A stretch of 64,000 nt of DNA, from NCBI GenBank assembly GCA_030144725.1, contig JASKMD010000020.1, forward strand, positions 3,655,000 to 3,718,999, in the 5' to 3' direction. Made by a program: the position numbers and the translations under genes. This DNA is from Haematococcus lacustris. Lineage: Eukaryota; Chlorophyta; Chlorophyceae; Chlamydomonadales; Haematococcaceae. This document shows positions 10,320 through 20,513 of the stretch, piece by piece. Below the pieces are notes generated by a model. The model ran no database searches and was not told the DNA's origin. It saw only the letters and a list, made by a program, of their open reading frames with translations. The stretch's first letter is position 1, and each line of letters opens with the position of its first letter.

Positions 10320-11012
10320 CTCTGCTAAGTCTCAATGTATCGTTGCACGTGTGCATTGTTCCTTAAGTTACGTGCTTTTGGACACTCTAATGACACACTC
10401 GCTTTTTCGCAGATTTTCGCAACAAGCCACTGCCCGCGTTAGAAGCCAAGAGCTACGAGCAGCTAGCAAAACCCACAGTCAAGTTACGAGTCGTGCTAGA
10501 CCTGGAGCGAAACCGGCGAACGAGCGAAACCGGGACTAAGGATAAGAAAAGCGAACAGCGGTTGTGACGTCAAGGCGGTCCATTGGCTATCTTCGACGCA
10601 TGCCGTGAAAGCAGGAAAGGGTTACTGGCCTGCGAGGCCCCGTGAGTCTCTGACTCTGTCTGTCTGACTCTGAGTGTTGATCGATCACGTGTCAGGGTAG
10701 GTGTGTCTACATGTCGGTTAGTCACCTCTATGCCGATCCATGCGCAAAAAAGAAAAGGAGGCAGCATGGGGAGTGACCTACTGCAGCTGGTTCAATACTT
10801 TACTCTGTAGCTAGCTATAAATATGGGGTGCACCGTGAAGCTGTTTCAGCTCACTCCATGAATGCATGCAGCGCAGGAGGGGTCATGGGGCAGAGCAGGG
10901 CCAATTTGCCCAGGGCCAGATGTCAGCCAGTGTAGGCAGCCTGTTTTACACACTATGCGCATGTGAGTGTCACAATGTTTGCTGTGTTCCCTGCACTGTC
11001 AAGCACTAGATA
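10320..11012. other. RBCS upstream region, presumed promoter
   Basis: Positions 10320-10560 precede the RBCS start. No clear TATA box is seen near it on the minus strand; an A/T run (ctataaatatgg) lies farther away at 10815-10826. No other gene recognised. Confidence 0.4.
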
Positions 11013-11128
11013 GGGCCTCGGGCTCAGCGTTTGCCGCCATGACTCGGGCGGTGGGGGGGGAGGGCAAGGAGGGCCAAGGATTACCCACAGTCCAACATGT
11101 TGTTCCTTGTTGAATGAGTTTTGTTGGC
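11013..11128 (+). mobile_element. 116-bp insertion carrying the Fanzor-element tail, 17-bp duplication
   Basis: The insertion is bounded by an exact 17-bp direct repeat (ctgtcaagcactagata at 10996-11012 and 11129-11145). Its last 49 bp (11080-11128) match the end of Fanzor copy F (rc of 55570-55618) at 47 of 49 positions. The first 67 bp are G-rich and unrelated. Size, direct repeats and a shared terminal tail suggest a non-autonomous element. Confidence 0.65.
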
Positions 11129-11917
11129 CTGTCAAGCACTAGATACAAAGTGTCCATCATTACCAGTATCGTCTGTGTCATTATCTCATGCACTTGCACA
11201 CCAACTAGCAGCCGGCTGTTCAAAGTAGGCAGCCAGCAGAACAGATAGCATATAACAGTGATGGCGTCCGTGTAATGCATGCCTATGACTTTCTCCCAGC
11301 TACCAAGATGAGCTGGAAGTCAGGCTAGACAAGCAAGCCAAAAAAGGCCCATTTTTCGGACGGACCTAACTAACTCTATACACCGCCTCATGATGTAAGA
11401 TTGGCACGCCTTGACGCAGCGCCGCGCACGTTAGCATCGGCTCAGAGGAACAGGCCTATGGTGATCGGCTGGTCCGCGACCCCGTCCAATGTTCGGTGGC
11501 CCCTACCAGCACACAACGCCAGGAGCGCCCCATCGCTGTTATTTGCGCCCTTTAGTATGTGTGCTGTTGCGGCGATGTCCTCGGCGATGTCCAGGTGCCT
11601 ACTGGGTGTCTACAGTGTGTGTTGCATGCTGCCTGCTAGAGGCTTGTCTCATGGCCGGGTTGAGGGGGTACGCTGTGAGGCTTTGGGCCTGAAACTTCTT
11701 CAGCAGCTACCTGTACCACACACTCACACCCTGGCGCTGGCTCGACCTCATTATGCATCAGCTCGATAAATGGCGAGTGGTGCTGTGGGACACACTGCCA
11801 AAAGCATCAAATGTATGCCAAACGTGCCAAACGCCTTGCAATGCACACCGGGGGAACCGCCTTGGGTACATGCACAAAAGTGTACTGGGCTGCGCTTGAA
11901 GCTCCTGAAGCTCTTGT

Positions 11918-12208
11918 CAGCCCAGCCCAGCCCAGCCCAGCCCAGCCCAGCCCAGCCCAGCCCAGCCCAGCCCAGCCCAGCCCAGCCCAGCCCAGCCCAG
12001 CCCAGCCCAGCCCAGCCCAGCCCAGCCCAGCCCAGCCCAGCCCAGCCCAGCCCAGCCCAGCCCAGCCCAGCCCAGCCCAGCCCAGCCCAGCCCAGCCCAG
12101 CCCAGCCCAGCCCAGCCCAGCCCAGCCCAGCCCAGCCCAGCCCAGCCCAGCCCAGCCCAGCCCAGCCCAGCCCAGCCCAGCCCAGCCCAGCCCAGCCCAG
12201 CCCAGCCC
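11918..12208. repeat. (CCCAG)58 pentanucleotide array
   Basis: About 291 bp of uninterrupted cccag units. The long AQPSP/GWAGL frames on both strands are by-products of a 5-bp unit lacking stops. Confidence 0.98.
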
Positions 12209-12639
12209 TTGCCTGTGCCATTGCCTGTGCATGTGGTGTTGCATGTGTTGTTTCCAGGCGCGTCACGCTACTGAACAATTGCTGGAGCAGCAGCCTTGCT
12301 GTGTAGACCAAGCAATTGTACAAGCATGTAGCCATGGCTGATGCAGGTAGTGGAGTTAAGGCGGTTGCAAGCAGAGTTGTGTAACCTGATACAGCGGGTG
12401 GCAAGGAGAGACAAGGTCTTACAGGAGGAACCTCACCCCACAATGACTCTGTGCACAAGCAGAAGCAGCCCTAAGCTGCTGCTAGCAACTTCTCAACATG
12501 CCGTGTTGCTCAGGAGCTAGAGTCAACAGATCACAACACCACCGGTTGGTACAACTAAGTAGTACTCGGCTGCTACTTCAGGAAAGTGGTGCTGTTTACA
12601 TCAGCATTGAAGCCCACACAGTGATGACATCACATCACA

Positions 12640-12891
12640 TCAGCTTGTCCCGGGTTGGAGGCCAGACAAGTGCTTGGCAAATTCCGCAATAGCTACTCGA
12701 TGTTGTTCATTGGCTTCCTTCCGCTGCTCCACTGTTTCAGTCGCCAAGCTGGCCTTGGCCTGGGCCACCAGTTCCGCAAATGAGGTGCGCGAGTACAACA
12801 TCTCGAGGGGAAATGTCTGCTGCACTCGATAGTATATTGGAGGTTGCGGAGCTGGAGGCTGTGTCGGTTGCGGGACATTATCAACAGGCAT
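12640..12891 (-). CDS. Small ORF of the hAT-derived element, 83 residues
   Basis: Starts MPVDNVPQPTQPP, then YYRVQQTFPLEMLYSRTSFAELVAQAKA and a charged helix (VEQRKEANEQHRVAIAEF). The region upstream of its ATG (12895-13188) is the conserved right end of the hAT family, so the ORF is read outward-in from that end. A related start (YYELQAACPKELFFSGLSFDD) occurs at 42359-42489. It may be the first exon of a second element gene; function unknown. Confidence 0.4.
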   Translation of the reverse strand: MPVDNVPQPTQPPAPQPPIYYRVQQTFPLEMLYSRTSFAELVAQAKASLATETVEQRKEANEQHRVAIAEFAKHLSGLQPGTS

Positions 12892-13195
12892 GGCTCCTTA
12901 GCTTTGCAGGAGCTAGGAGGTCGAGCTACCCAGTACAACCGACTTAACGGACCTGGCCCGCGAGAGAGACGGGCCCCGGCCTTAGACCTAATACGTATGT
13001 ATGTAGCTACCTACAGCGACCTTGTTGCGTGGACACAACTTTAGGCCCAGACACCCATATTGAGCCTCTATCGGTGCCGCTCACTATTTCAGCACGCTGA
13101 ACCTGACGGTGCAATCGCGGTAGCAAATGGTGGTCTGAATGTTGAGAACAGCATGGTACCCAAATTTCCCCTTGCTTGTCTAGCCTGACTGGAAG

Positions 13196-14739
13196 AGAAC
13201 AAGAGGTAGCTCAAGAGGGTTGCATGGGCCAGGCCTAGGCCAGTGTGGCTGTGTAGGCAGCAGCCAGGGTACAGGCAGCTGCAGGTCTGGGGGCCAGACA
13301 GACAGACAGGCACAGGCAGCGCGGGACACCCAGCCCCAGGGCCTGGGGTTGGTGAAGGAGTGGAGCAGCGCGCTTCAGGGTCTCATATGCAGAGGCCAAG
13401 GGCTGTGCCAGGCTCCCGATCACCTGCACCGTGCCTCACACCGGAACTGCTGCGCACACAGTGCGTGGTCGGGCGCCACCACTCCCAGCTCAAGCACTTG
13501 CACACCTTGGCCCTTGCACACCTTGGCCCTTGCACGCACAAGGCATGAGCTGAGCCATGAGTGAACGCACATCATGCACTGTTGAAGCATGACACGCATC
13601 CTAGTACTAAAGCAGCCTGTGAGGCTGTTTGCTCGAGGTTTGCCGAGTTGTAGTGAAGGGAGGTTACCCACAAGCAACGCCCTATACCACGCTGTAATCT
13701 ATGGAGAGTATACGGTGATGGTGATAAGACGGCCTGGACCCACCGCCTGAACACACAGCCTGGACCCACTGCTTGGAGGGCTGCACAAGACGAACCTGCA
13801 TGCTATTGCATTTTTCGGGGTGCATAGATCAACAGACTGCACAGCACCCTTCTCAGCACTAGCATCAGACCCCAGTGTATGGCTGGTGGGTGTCACTTGG
13901 CATGCTTGATACAGGTTTCATTTAGCCAGCAACACCGGCAAGCATGACCAGGCATTAACAGGATGCTGGCAAAGAAAGGAACGTCTCCCACTGACCACAT
14001 CTCACGGACAGCCCAGAGAAGTATCCATGTCATTAAGCAGGTCGCCAACCACGAGCCCGACCTGCTGGAGGCTGGCTGGACCGGCCGTGCAGAACCGGCC
14101 GTCCAGGGTTACGGGCAAGCTCGCAGGGCCGGTACGGTAACGCACCCGCCGGATGTTGAGCGCCTGCAGCTGCGCACAGTGCAGCGTAGAGGACGCACCG
14201 CTTCGTTGCTCTCCAGATGTAGCGTGACGGACACCACGATGTCCCCCTGCCTTCCGCTGACTGCTCAAGGCAACCCATCCCGGCTCCTTGGCTGTCGTGG
14301 CTGTCCTGCTGCAGGGGCCAGGCTGAAGGCAGAGTTTGGGTGGGTGGGTGCAGTGGGGCGTGGGAGAGTGAAGTGGTCGCTGACCTAAATGGCCCAGCTT
14401 CGTTGCTGGTTCCGTGGCGTGTCCTCCTTGGAGCCCCAGCCTGTTCTAAACACCTGCGGACACAAGGTCTCAGCGCTACTAACTGGAGAGAACTTGTCAG
14501 TGCTTTGACGGTGCATACCTCCGTATCGAGCCCTGGGACATGAAGGGGCGGGTCATGGCCCATGGCATGGGTCGCATGGATCACATCCACATTACTGGCT
14601 TGCTGCCTTTCCATTCTAAATAGCCAGCAAAGCCTGTCAGCGCGCCAGCCAGCGACAGACTCACTCCGTTATACAACAATAAAACCCAACCAGCGCGCTA
14701 CAGAGGAGGAGAGCTGCAGCCTCACGCGTGCTTGCCGCG
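13196..14739. other. Intergenic, no assigned gene
   Basis: Minus-strand text such as VIGSLAQPLASAYETLKRAA (about 13340-13420) and LNIRRVRYRTGPASLPVTL (about 14090-14170) looks protein-like. I could not join either into a model or name a family; they could be exons of unrecognised genes or old pseudogenes. Confidence 0.35.
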
Positions 14740-15601
14740 ATGCCCCGCAGACCAGCTGCAGCCCCAGCGCTGCATGCGGAGGTGGCCGAGTTTGCACACA
14801 TCAACAAGGCTATGCGATGCTGCTTCGTCTGCCGCTTGGTGAAAACAGAGCACCAGGTGGGTGCCGCTCCCAGGCCGGTTAAGCTTCCCTTCAACCCGGT
14901 TGCTTACCTTCATGCTTTAGTCCGTTCTTAGTTCTTGAGTGACGGCTGCGACAACTGCTCTTGGCTGGAAATGAAAGAAGACAGGGACAAAGTACAAGAC
15001 TACACAACACCCAGCTTTTCAGGGTTAGTCCCATGCTATGAAAGCTCCCAGGCCGGTTCAGCGGTGCACATGAAGACAGGCCCACACGCATGACCTGCAG
15101 ACCCCAGCATGCCTAGTCAGCTGCACGACCTCACTGAATGCCTGTGAGCTGTCCTGGCTCAGCTGAGTGCAGGCTGATCACAGTGATGGACCCTTCCACA
15201 AGTTGGGCCACCAAGTGGTTACACCTGTGTGAGTGAGACTGCAGCCATCATACCCCAACCTGCTACTCTCATGTCACAGGAACCAGCTAGGAGCCAGGTC
15301 CCGCCATTCCTGAGTCAGGTGCCGGCATTCCTCCCCAGCCACAGCACTCAAGGCCTGACAATCACGCATGCAGCTGGCAGCGGCGCTCAGCAGCCCAAGA
15401 CTTAGAAATGACACGGCCCCATGCTGAAGGTGGACTTGCCTGTGGCCTTGCAGCCAAGCATGCCCCCGGTGCCTACGCGATGGTGGTCAATGATGAACCC
15501 CCTGACAGCTTAAGGGTGAGCAATGCAGTGAGGGTCGTCAGCCTGCCACCCACCCGCTGCTGTTTCTTTAGGTTAGGGTGGTGCAGAGGGGTGCGGCTTG
15601 A
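14740..15601 (+). CDS. SPT4: Transcription elongation factor Spt4
   Basis: Exons: 14740-14856, 14932-15023, 15173-15228, 15454-15515, 15572-15601; all GT-AG, phases consistent, 118 residues (family about 117). The N-terminal zinc finger is visible as CFVC followed, across the first splice, by DGCDNC (two CxxC pairs). Then come LEMKEDRDKVQDYTTPSFSG, the ITVMDPSTSWATKW core that packs on the Spt5 NGN domain, and PGAYAM. Spt4 pairs with Spt5 (DSIF) in the nucleus to promote RNA polymerase II processivity. The short last exon (VRVVQRGAA) is the least certain part because Spt4 C-termini vary. No neighbour suggests co-regulation. Confidence 0.92.
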
Positions 15602-15713
15602 CTGCATGCGAGTACGCCATGCCGCATGGCTACAGTAGCTGTCATGCAGCTCATTGCCAGCCAGGTATTGCCCTTGACTAAGCTCCCGCCCTGCCTAAGG
15701 CATTACTCTTGTA

Positions 15714-15718
15714 TGTAA
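15714..15718 (+). terminator. TGTAA poly(A) signal of SPT4
   Basis: TGTAA 113 nt after the SPT4 stop on the same strand, a suitable distance for the algal signal. Confidence 0.6.
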
Positions 15719-18204
15719 TGGGCATGCCATGCACAGGTCAGTGCGCATGCACTCCATGTGCATGTTGCGAACATGCCATGAACAGGCCGGTGTGACAGCT
15801 TAGTCCTTTTGCCAGCCCTCCCCATCCTGCCACCACAAGGCAATGTCAGTCAGTGGTTTTGCTTTACAGTGCAAGAGCTGCACACTTGTGCTGACACTCT
15901 TCCATCATCAGTGGCTTGATCCTGCTTGCACGCATGCCACCTGCTCACACTATTGGCAGTAGGCACTGCTCCAGTGTCCGCATGTTCCAGCCTAAGCAGG
16001 TCAGGTGACACTCACATAGCTATGGCAGCTGCTGCTGGGGCATAGTCCACGAGTAGAGAGCTGCATGCAGCAGGGTGGGGCCATCAGGGCCGTGTGGATA
16101 GCACCTTATGGATAGCAAGGATAGCACCTTGTGGATATGACCTTGTGGGTAGCACTCTTGTGACATCAGTGGCTTGCTCCTGCTTGCATGCATGCCAACT
16201 GCTCACACCTTGTGGGTGGGATGGTGGCTGTGAGCGCATGCCAAGCCAATGTTGAGCTCGCTGGAAAAGGTGGCTGGCCTCATCACCGGCTGGGTGAAGG
16301 AGGGCAGGGTGCTCCTGGCCAGGTTCTCCTCGACAGCCCAGCACACCTTTTGCACACACTGTGGGACAGTGGATAATGCCACTTCATTCCAATCGCGACC
16401 GGAATCAGGAGCAGAAGGCCATCTCCACCCATCTTCTTCTCCACCCTTCATGCGCAAAACAGCTCATACTGCTGTTAGACTGCCTGTTGTAGCCGCTGCC
16501 TTGCCATTGGTGGCCGGTCATCTACAGCTTAGCAGCAGCCCAGCTGGCACTCCTGGCCTGCTGCAAGCAGTTCCTTGTGGCCAGGCCACCAAGTAGCGCA
16601 GCAGGGGTTGGTGTCCCGGTCCAACCACCTGACCCGTGTGAGGTCCATCCACCTGCCCTATGTGAGAGATGGAGGTGGGGGCACAGGGCCCGAGAAGGGT
16701 CTGGGTTGGGGGAAGGGGAGGAAAGGAGAGAGGGGTGTGCTGGCTGGCCTGCCTGGCCATTTGGGTGCTCTGTGGGAACTCATGGGGCTGTACCCCTCAG
16801 GTGAGGGAGGGGCGTGGGGCACTACCCTCGTGTTGAGGGAGGGGAGGGGCGTGGGCCAGCACTGGTAAATCCCGATGGCCATGGGAACCCAGCTGAGGGC
16901 GGCATCACTGGCTGCCACCTGGGCTTAGGAGCCTGCTTCCTGGCCGGGTCAGCCAAATAGACAATTGAAGCATGGTACCATGGGGGTGACGTTGGGTTCA
17001 TTGTGGGGGTCCACTGAGGGTGCATGCCCCCTAGCCCACAGCTGCAGCCACAGACCTGGGCTACTGCCTGGGTTGTAAGCATGCGCATGTGCATGCTGAC
17101 ATGTGCGCACATGTGACACCTTACGGAGCACCTCCTTGCCTTAGGGTGGGGCAACTAAGGAAAGGATCTCTGGTACACCCCGGCAGCTTGCTCCTTCCGC
17201 ATGGCAGCACAACTGCTGCTTGTTGCGTCAGTGCCAGGTACACTGGTGGATGGGATGGACGCACACCTTGCACGCCCTGCTCAGCTGCCGCCACCCTTCC
17301 TTGTCTTACAGTGAACCTTGATTGCATGGGGAACATGGAGGCCATGGCTGAGGCTAATCAACTTTGATCCCATGGGGAAACATGGAGGCCATGGGGTAAG
17401 CCATGAGGCTGAGGCCAAGCAGCCACTGCCTTAGCGTAGGGCTTAACTAGCCCTACTGCCCCCCTGGGCAGCCATGCCTACTCCTGCCACAGTGAGGAGG
17501 CTGGTTGGGTGGTTGCTCACAGCAGCCTCAGAGAACCCAGTGCTCAAAGCCTTCGGCTGAGCTGGTGGATCAGCTGCAGGGGTGGGTGGTGGTGCACTGC
17601 CACTATAAGTGCATGTGCATCACCGCACCCCCTGCAGCTGACCCCATGGGCACTCATCCCAAGGGCCCACCGCTGCGTGAGGAGCGTCCCCAGTGGCAGC
17701 CCCTGATCGGGCATAGGCCAACCACACTGGTCAGACGGCTGGCTGGCTGGCTAACTGGTTGGCTGATTGGCACACTGGCTGGCTGGCAGTCTGGCTGTCG
17801 AAAGATAAGCTCCAGGGGCAGGCCCTGGCAGGTGGCAGGTGCACATTCTCGGCAGGGGTGCAAGCATCCTTGTCATCGGAGCAGCACTGCAGTGTGTCAG
17901 GCTAGAGTGGGAGGTCAGCACATGCATCCCATCAAGCATGTCATGCTGCATGGCGCCTAGCTTGCATGGGGTTTGGGCGGCATGGGGTCCCGCATGTCAT
18001 CCTGCTGTGACCCTGCCCCCCTGCCTGCCTGCACCTGCTGCTGCTGCAGTCCTTGCTCGAAGACCGCAACATTAAGGTGGCGCACTTGCAGCAGCATCTG
18101 TGACGTGACGGTTGCAAGGAGCCCTTCTGGCCTGTCAGCACGCCTATGCCTTGCCAAGGCAGACACATCACTGACTGGATGGCATCATCAAATATCACCG
18201 GGCT
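15719..18204. other. Intergenic, repeat-rich, no assigned gene
   Basis: Two diverged copies of a segment (15890-15950 and 16140-16210, atcagtggcttg.tcctgcttgca) are visible. A Fanzor RuvC-III relic lies at 16560-16640. Tandem ggctggctggc runs occur at 17730-17800. No convincing exon chain was found. Confidence 0.4.
16560..16640 (-). pseudogene. Fanzor-like RuvC-III relic
   Basis: The minus strand at 16607-16630 reads RWLDRDTN, identical to copy F at 55996-56019, followed by a compressed version of the downstream segment (WWPGHKELLAAGQE). Upstream text is proline-rich, as in the linker of copy F. Only this short block is recognisable. Confidence 0.45.
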
Positions 18205-18530
18205 AGCTTGGCGATAGCCTGGGCTTATCCACCAGGGCGTTGGCTGGTACAGCTATGCCGCCGCACTATGCCCACCATGGTGTCCCTGGCCTTGTGGCCC
18301 TGGAAGGCTTGGGCGGGGGCACAGTGGCTCAGGTGGTAAGAGGAGCACATGGTGCAGCGGCAGCTGACATTGGTGGCAGAGCAGAGGCAATGGGTTTAAC
18401 GGGCAAGTTCCAGGTTCTGGACACAGCCGTCTGTTGTACACATGTCTCCCTGGTTTGCGCTGCTGCTCCAGCCCCTCGTGTCACGTTAGATTGGCTAGCA
18501 TGTATTGCTGTCTGTCACACATGGTGTGTG
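18205..18530 (+). repeat. Dispersed repeat, copy 1, with a tRNA A-box-like core
   Basis: Shares blocks with 41595-41860 (ccaccagggcgttgg.tggtacagct, ggccctggaaggc, ggacacagc) and with 39265-39345. The 18321-18345 stretch (agtggctcaggtggtaagag) is a good match to an RNA polymerase III A box. No reading frame is shared, so this is probably a SINE-like family. Confidence 0.6.
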
Positions 18531-18679
18531 TGAGGCAGCTAGTAGGCATGGCAGCAGCAGCAGCGACCGGGAGTGGGATGAGCTACGGAATTAGGTGAGC
18601 CTGCAGTATGCCTCGTAGTGACGATGGTCACAGTGACGATAGTCACACCTCCCCCCTGAAGCCTGGTTAAAGCCAAGCC

Positions 18680-18710
18680 GAAAACTGTAATGGGACACGG
18701 AGGTGCATTG
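18680..18710. repeat. 31-bp target site duplication of the LINE (left copy)
   Basis: Identical to 20092-20122 over all 31 bp; the bases on either side differ. Confidence 0.95.
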
Positions 18711-18720
18711 ATGATGTGGC

Positions 18721-18725
18721 TTACA
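18721..18725 (-). terminator. TGTAA poly(A) signal of the LINE
   Basis: TGTAA on the minus strand, 10 nt before the LINE 3' end at 18711. Confidence 0.7.
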
Positions 18726-18744
18726 CCGCTTAAGCCGTCAGCCG

Positions 18745-20091
18745 TTAGGCTGCTAGGCCGCCCTCCCCCTCTAGGGGTTCGGGACTTTCTGTAACGCACT
18801 TCAAAGCAAGGTGCACAAACAAAGGTGCACATGGGCTCAACATGAAGTCATGCAAATTCTCATTATTGTTCTGTAACGTCATGGCAAACTCCGGCTGCTC
18901 CCTGATGGAACTCGTGGCAGTGCACTCAAAGATGAAATGCATGGCGTCATCCACTACCCCCTCTGTGCATCTGGTGCATGTGCGATCAATGAAAGTTACC
19001 CCCTCAAACCGAGCCTTCTCCACCCCCAGACCACTGTTGCCTAACCTGAACCTAGTCAAGCTCGTGCGAACTTCTGTAGATAGTTGTCTGTTAAGCAGGT
19101 GTGGTGCCATGTGATTGATGCCAATGCCGTCCCCATGCTTGAACCATGCAGCATACGAACATCTCTCCCGATGCACCGTCTCAGGCAATCTAGGGTCTCC
19201 CTCAAACCCAACCCAACGCCTCCCCCACCTCTCGAGCCACTTCACTTCCATAGCCTTGGTGCCTAGGACCATGTCCGGGCTCAAGGTGAACTCACCCCCC
19301 ATCAGCTCTCTGGCGGCAAGCTGGAACTGAGCACACCAGCTGGCCTGGCAACCCCTGCCTAACTCCACATCTGCCTTGATGACCCTCATTAGCAGGTCAC
19401 TGTGGGATAGTTTGGCAGTGTTCCAGAACTTGCATGCAGCCCTAAGCCAGTAAAGTTGGAGGGGCAGCTGCCCCAACTCATGCAGCACCATCAGGCCTGA
19501 CACTGAGCCACGTACCCTGGCAGCAAACCTGAGAAAGCTGAGCATGCGTGTTTGCACTGGGTTGGAGAGCTGCATACCGTGCCCAAGGAAGGCAGTGCCC
19601 CATACCTGGCTGCCATACAGCCCTAAGGGGAGCACAAACGCTCTAATGAGGTGACACAGGGCATAGGGATCATGCAGGACCCCATACTCTCTAGCACGCT
19701 TGCACGCCTGGCGCATGGCGAGGAACATGCCAGCCCTCATATGAGTGGCAGCAAAAGCAGGGGTGGCGCTGGGGTTGAAGTGCATGCCTAAGTACTTGAA
19801 CTCTCTCACCACAGGCAGGATCTCATGCTTGTACCCAATCCTAGGTGCTGCAGTTTGTGAGTTGCCATTGAAGACCATCACCTTTGACTTGCCCACATTG
19901 ACTGTAAGGTGTTTCCTGTCTGCAAAGCCTTGAAGCTGGCAGACCAGCCGCTGCAGCCCGTGGGGCGAGGTGCTCACCAGGGTCAAGTCATCAGCATACA
20001 TGAAGTGGGTGACAGGTGTGCCTTGCACCCTCACAGCATCAACAGGACCCAGGAACTCCTTACTAATGTCGTGAACATAGAGAGCAAACAA
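18745..20091 (-). CDS. LINE ORF2 fragment: reverse transcriptase C-terminus plus zinc knuckle
   Basis: 448 codons are open. HFMYADDLTLVS (RT active site) is near residues 30-40, followed by KSKVMVFNG and the thumb-like FKYLGMHF. An L1-type tail follows, ending in CTRCTEGVVDDAMHFIFEC, a C-x2-C-x8-H-x5-C knuckle near residues 388-406. No internal stop is present, so the insertion is probably young, but endonuclease and early RT motifs are missing and the fragment cannot retrotranspose. Confidence 0.88.
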   Translation of the reverse strand: MFALYVHDISKEFLGPVDAVRVQGTPVTHFMYADDLTLVSTSPHGLQRLVCQLQGFADRKHLTVNVGKSKVMVFNGNSQTAAPRIGYKHEILPVVREFKYLGMHFNPSATPAFAATHMRAGMFLAMRQACKRAREYGVLHDPYALCHLIRAFVLPLGLYGSQVWGTAFLGHGMQLSNPVQTRMLSFLRFAARVRGSVSGLMVLHELGQLPLQLYWLRAACKFWNTAKLSHSDLLMRVIKADVELGRGCQASWCAQFQLAARELMGGEFTLSPDMVLGTKAMEVKWLERWGRRWVGFEGDPRLPETVHRERCSYAAWFKHGDGIGINHMAPHLLNRQLSTEVRTSLTRFRLGNSGLGVEKARFEGVTFIDRTCTRCTEGVVDDAMHFIFECTATSSIREQPEFAMTLQNNNENLHDFMLSPCAPLFVHLALKCVTESPEPLEGEGGLAA

Positions 20092-20122
20092 GAAAACTGT
20101 AATGGGACACGGAGGTGCATTG
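20092..20122. repeat. 31-bp target site duplication of the LINE (right copy)
   Basis: Exact copy of 18680-18710. Confidence 0.95.
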
Positions 20123-20513
20123 GTTCTTACATTCTTGATATCCGCTGATTCACTACTCGCGTACCGGAGAAGGCCCAGAACTCAACCTAAGTAGCTGAGT
20201 CAACCTTATCCTCACTCTTATCGAGCACGTGGATCAGCCCTACTGATCCCTTGCATCCTCCCCCACTACAAGGATAACTGGCCCCCAGACATTGCCTACC
20301 CACAGCTCAACCATGCAAACTGAAAGCAAACGCATGTCGGGTTGTGGTGTGAATAGATTTGCAAAACAAGGTAGTCAAATTGAAAGTCGGTGGCTAAGGC
20401 AAAGGAGGTGAGGGTGTGTTCAGCCAGGAGACTAGCTCCTACATGTAGCCAATACCGGAGAGTATTAATGCATGGCACACGGCACACACATGAGAGTGAC
20501 AAGGAATGCACAT
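20123..20513. other. Intergenic, nothing recognised
   Basis: No coding or repeat signal could be supported. Confidence 0.4.

Larger units (their letters stand above)
11320..13188 (+). mobile_element. Internally deleted hAT-like element with (CCCAG)n filler
   Basis: Perfect 18-bp terminal inverted repeats TCAGGCTAGACAAGCAAG lie at 11320-11337 and 13171-13188, flanked by the 7-bp direct repeat ctggaag (11313-11319 and 13189-13195). About 560 bp inside the left end match the reverse complement of 48180-48740, and about 300 bp inside the right end match 44357-44660. It is therefore a shrunken relative of the full element at 44357-48740. The transposase gene is missing, and a pentanucleotide array occupies the middle. 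Confidence 0.85.
18711..20091 (-). mobile_element. 5'-truncated LINE (non-LTR retrotransposon)
   Basis: The 1381-bp insert is flanked by exact 31-bp direct repeats. On the minus strand it begins inside the RT domain (FALYVHD), so about the first two thirds of ORF2 is lost. It ends ...agccacatcat with TGTAA (18725-18721) just 10 nt before the 3' end, i.e. where an mRNA would be cleaved. Long duplications, 5' truncation and a poly(A)-signal end are the standard outcome of target-primed reverse transcription. Confidence 0.93.

Noticed and set aside
11770..12458. Long GWAGL/AQPSP proteins on both strands
   Set aside because: Produced by the (CCCAG)n array, which has no stop in any frame.
13235..13677. 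Golgi-complex-like exon on minus (SLAQPLASAYETLKRAA)
   Set aside because: Looks protein-like, but I could not extend it with in-phase exons or name a family confidently.
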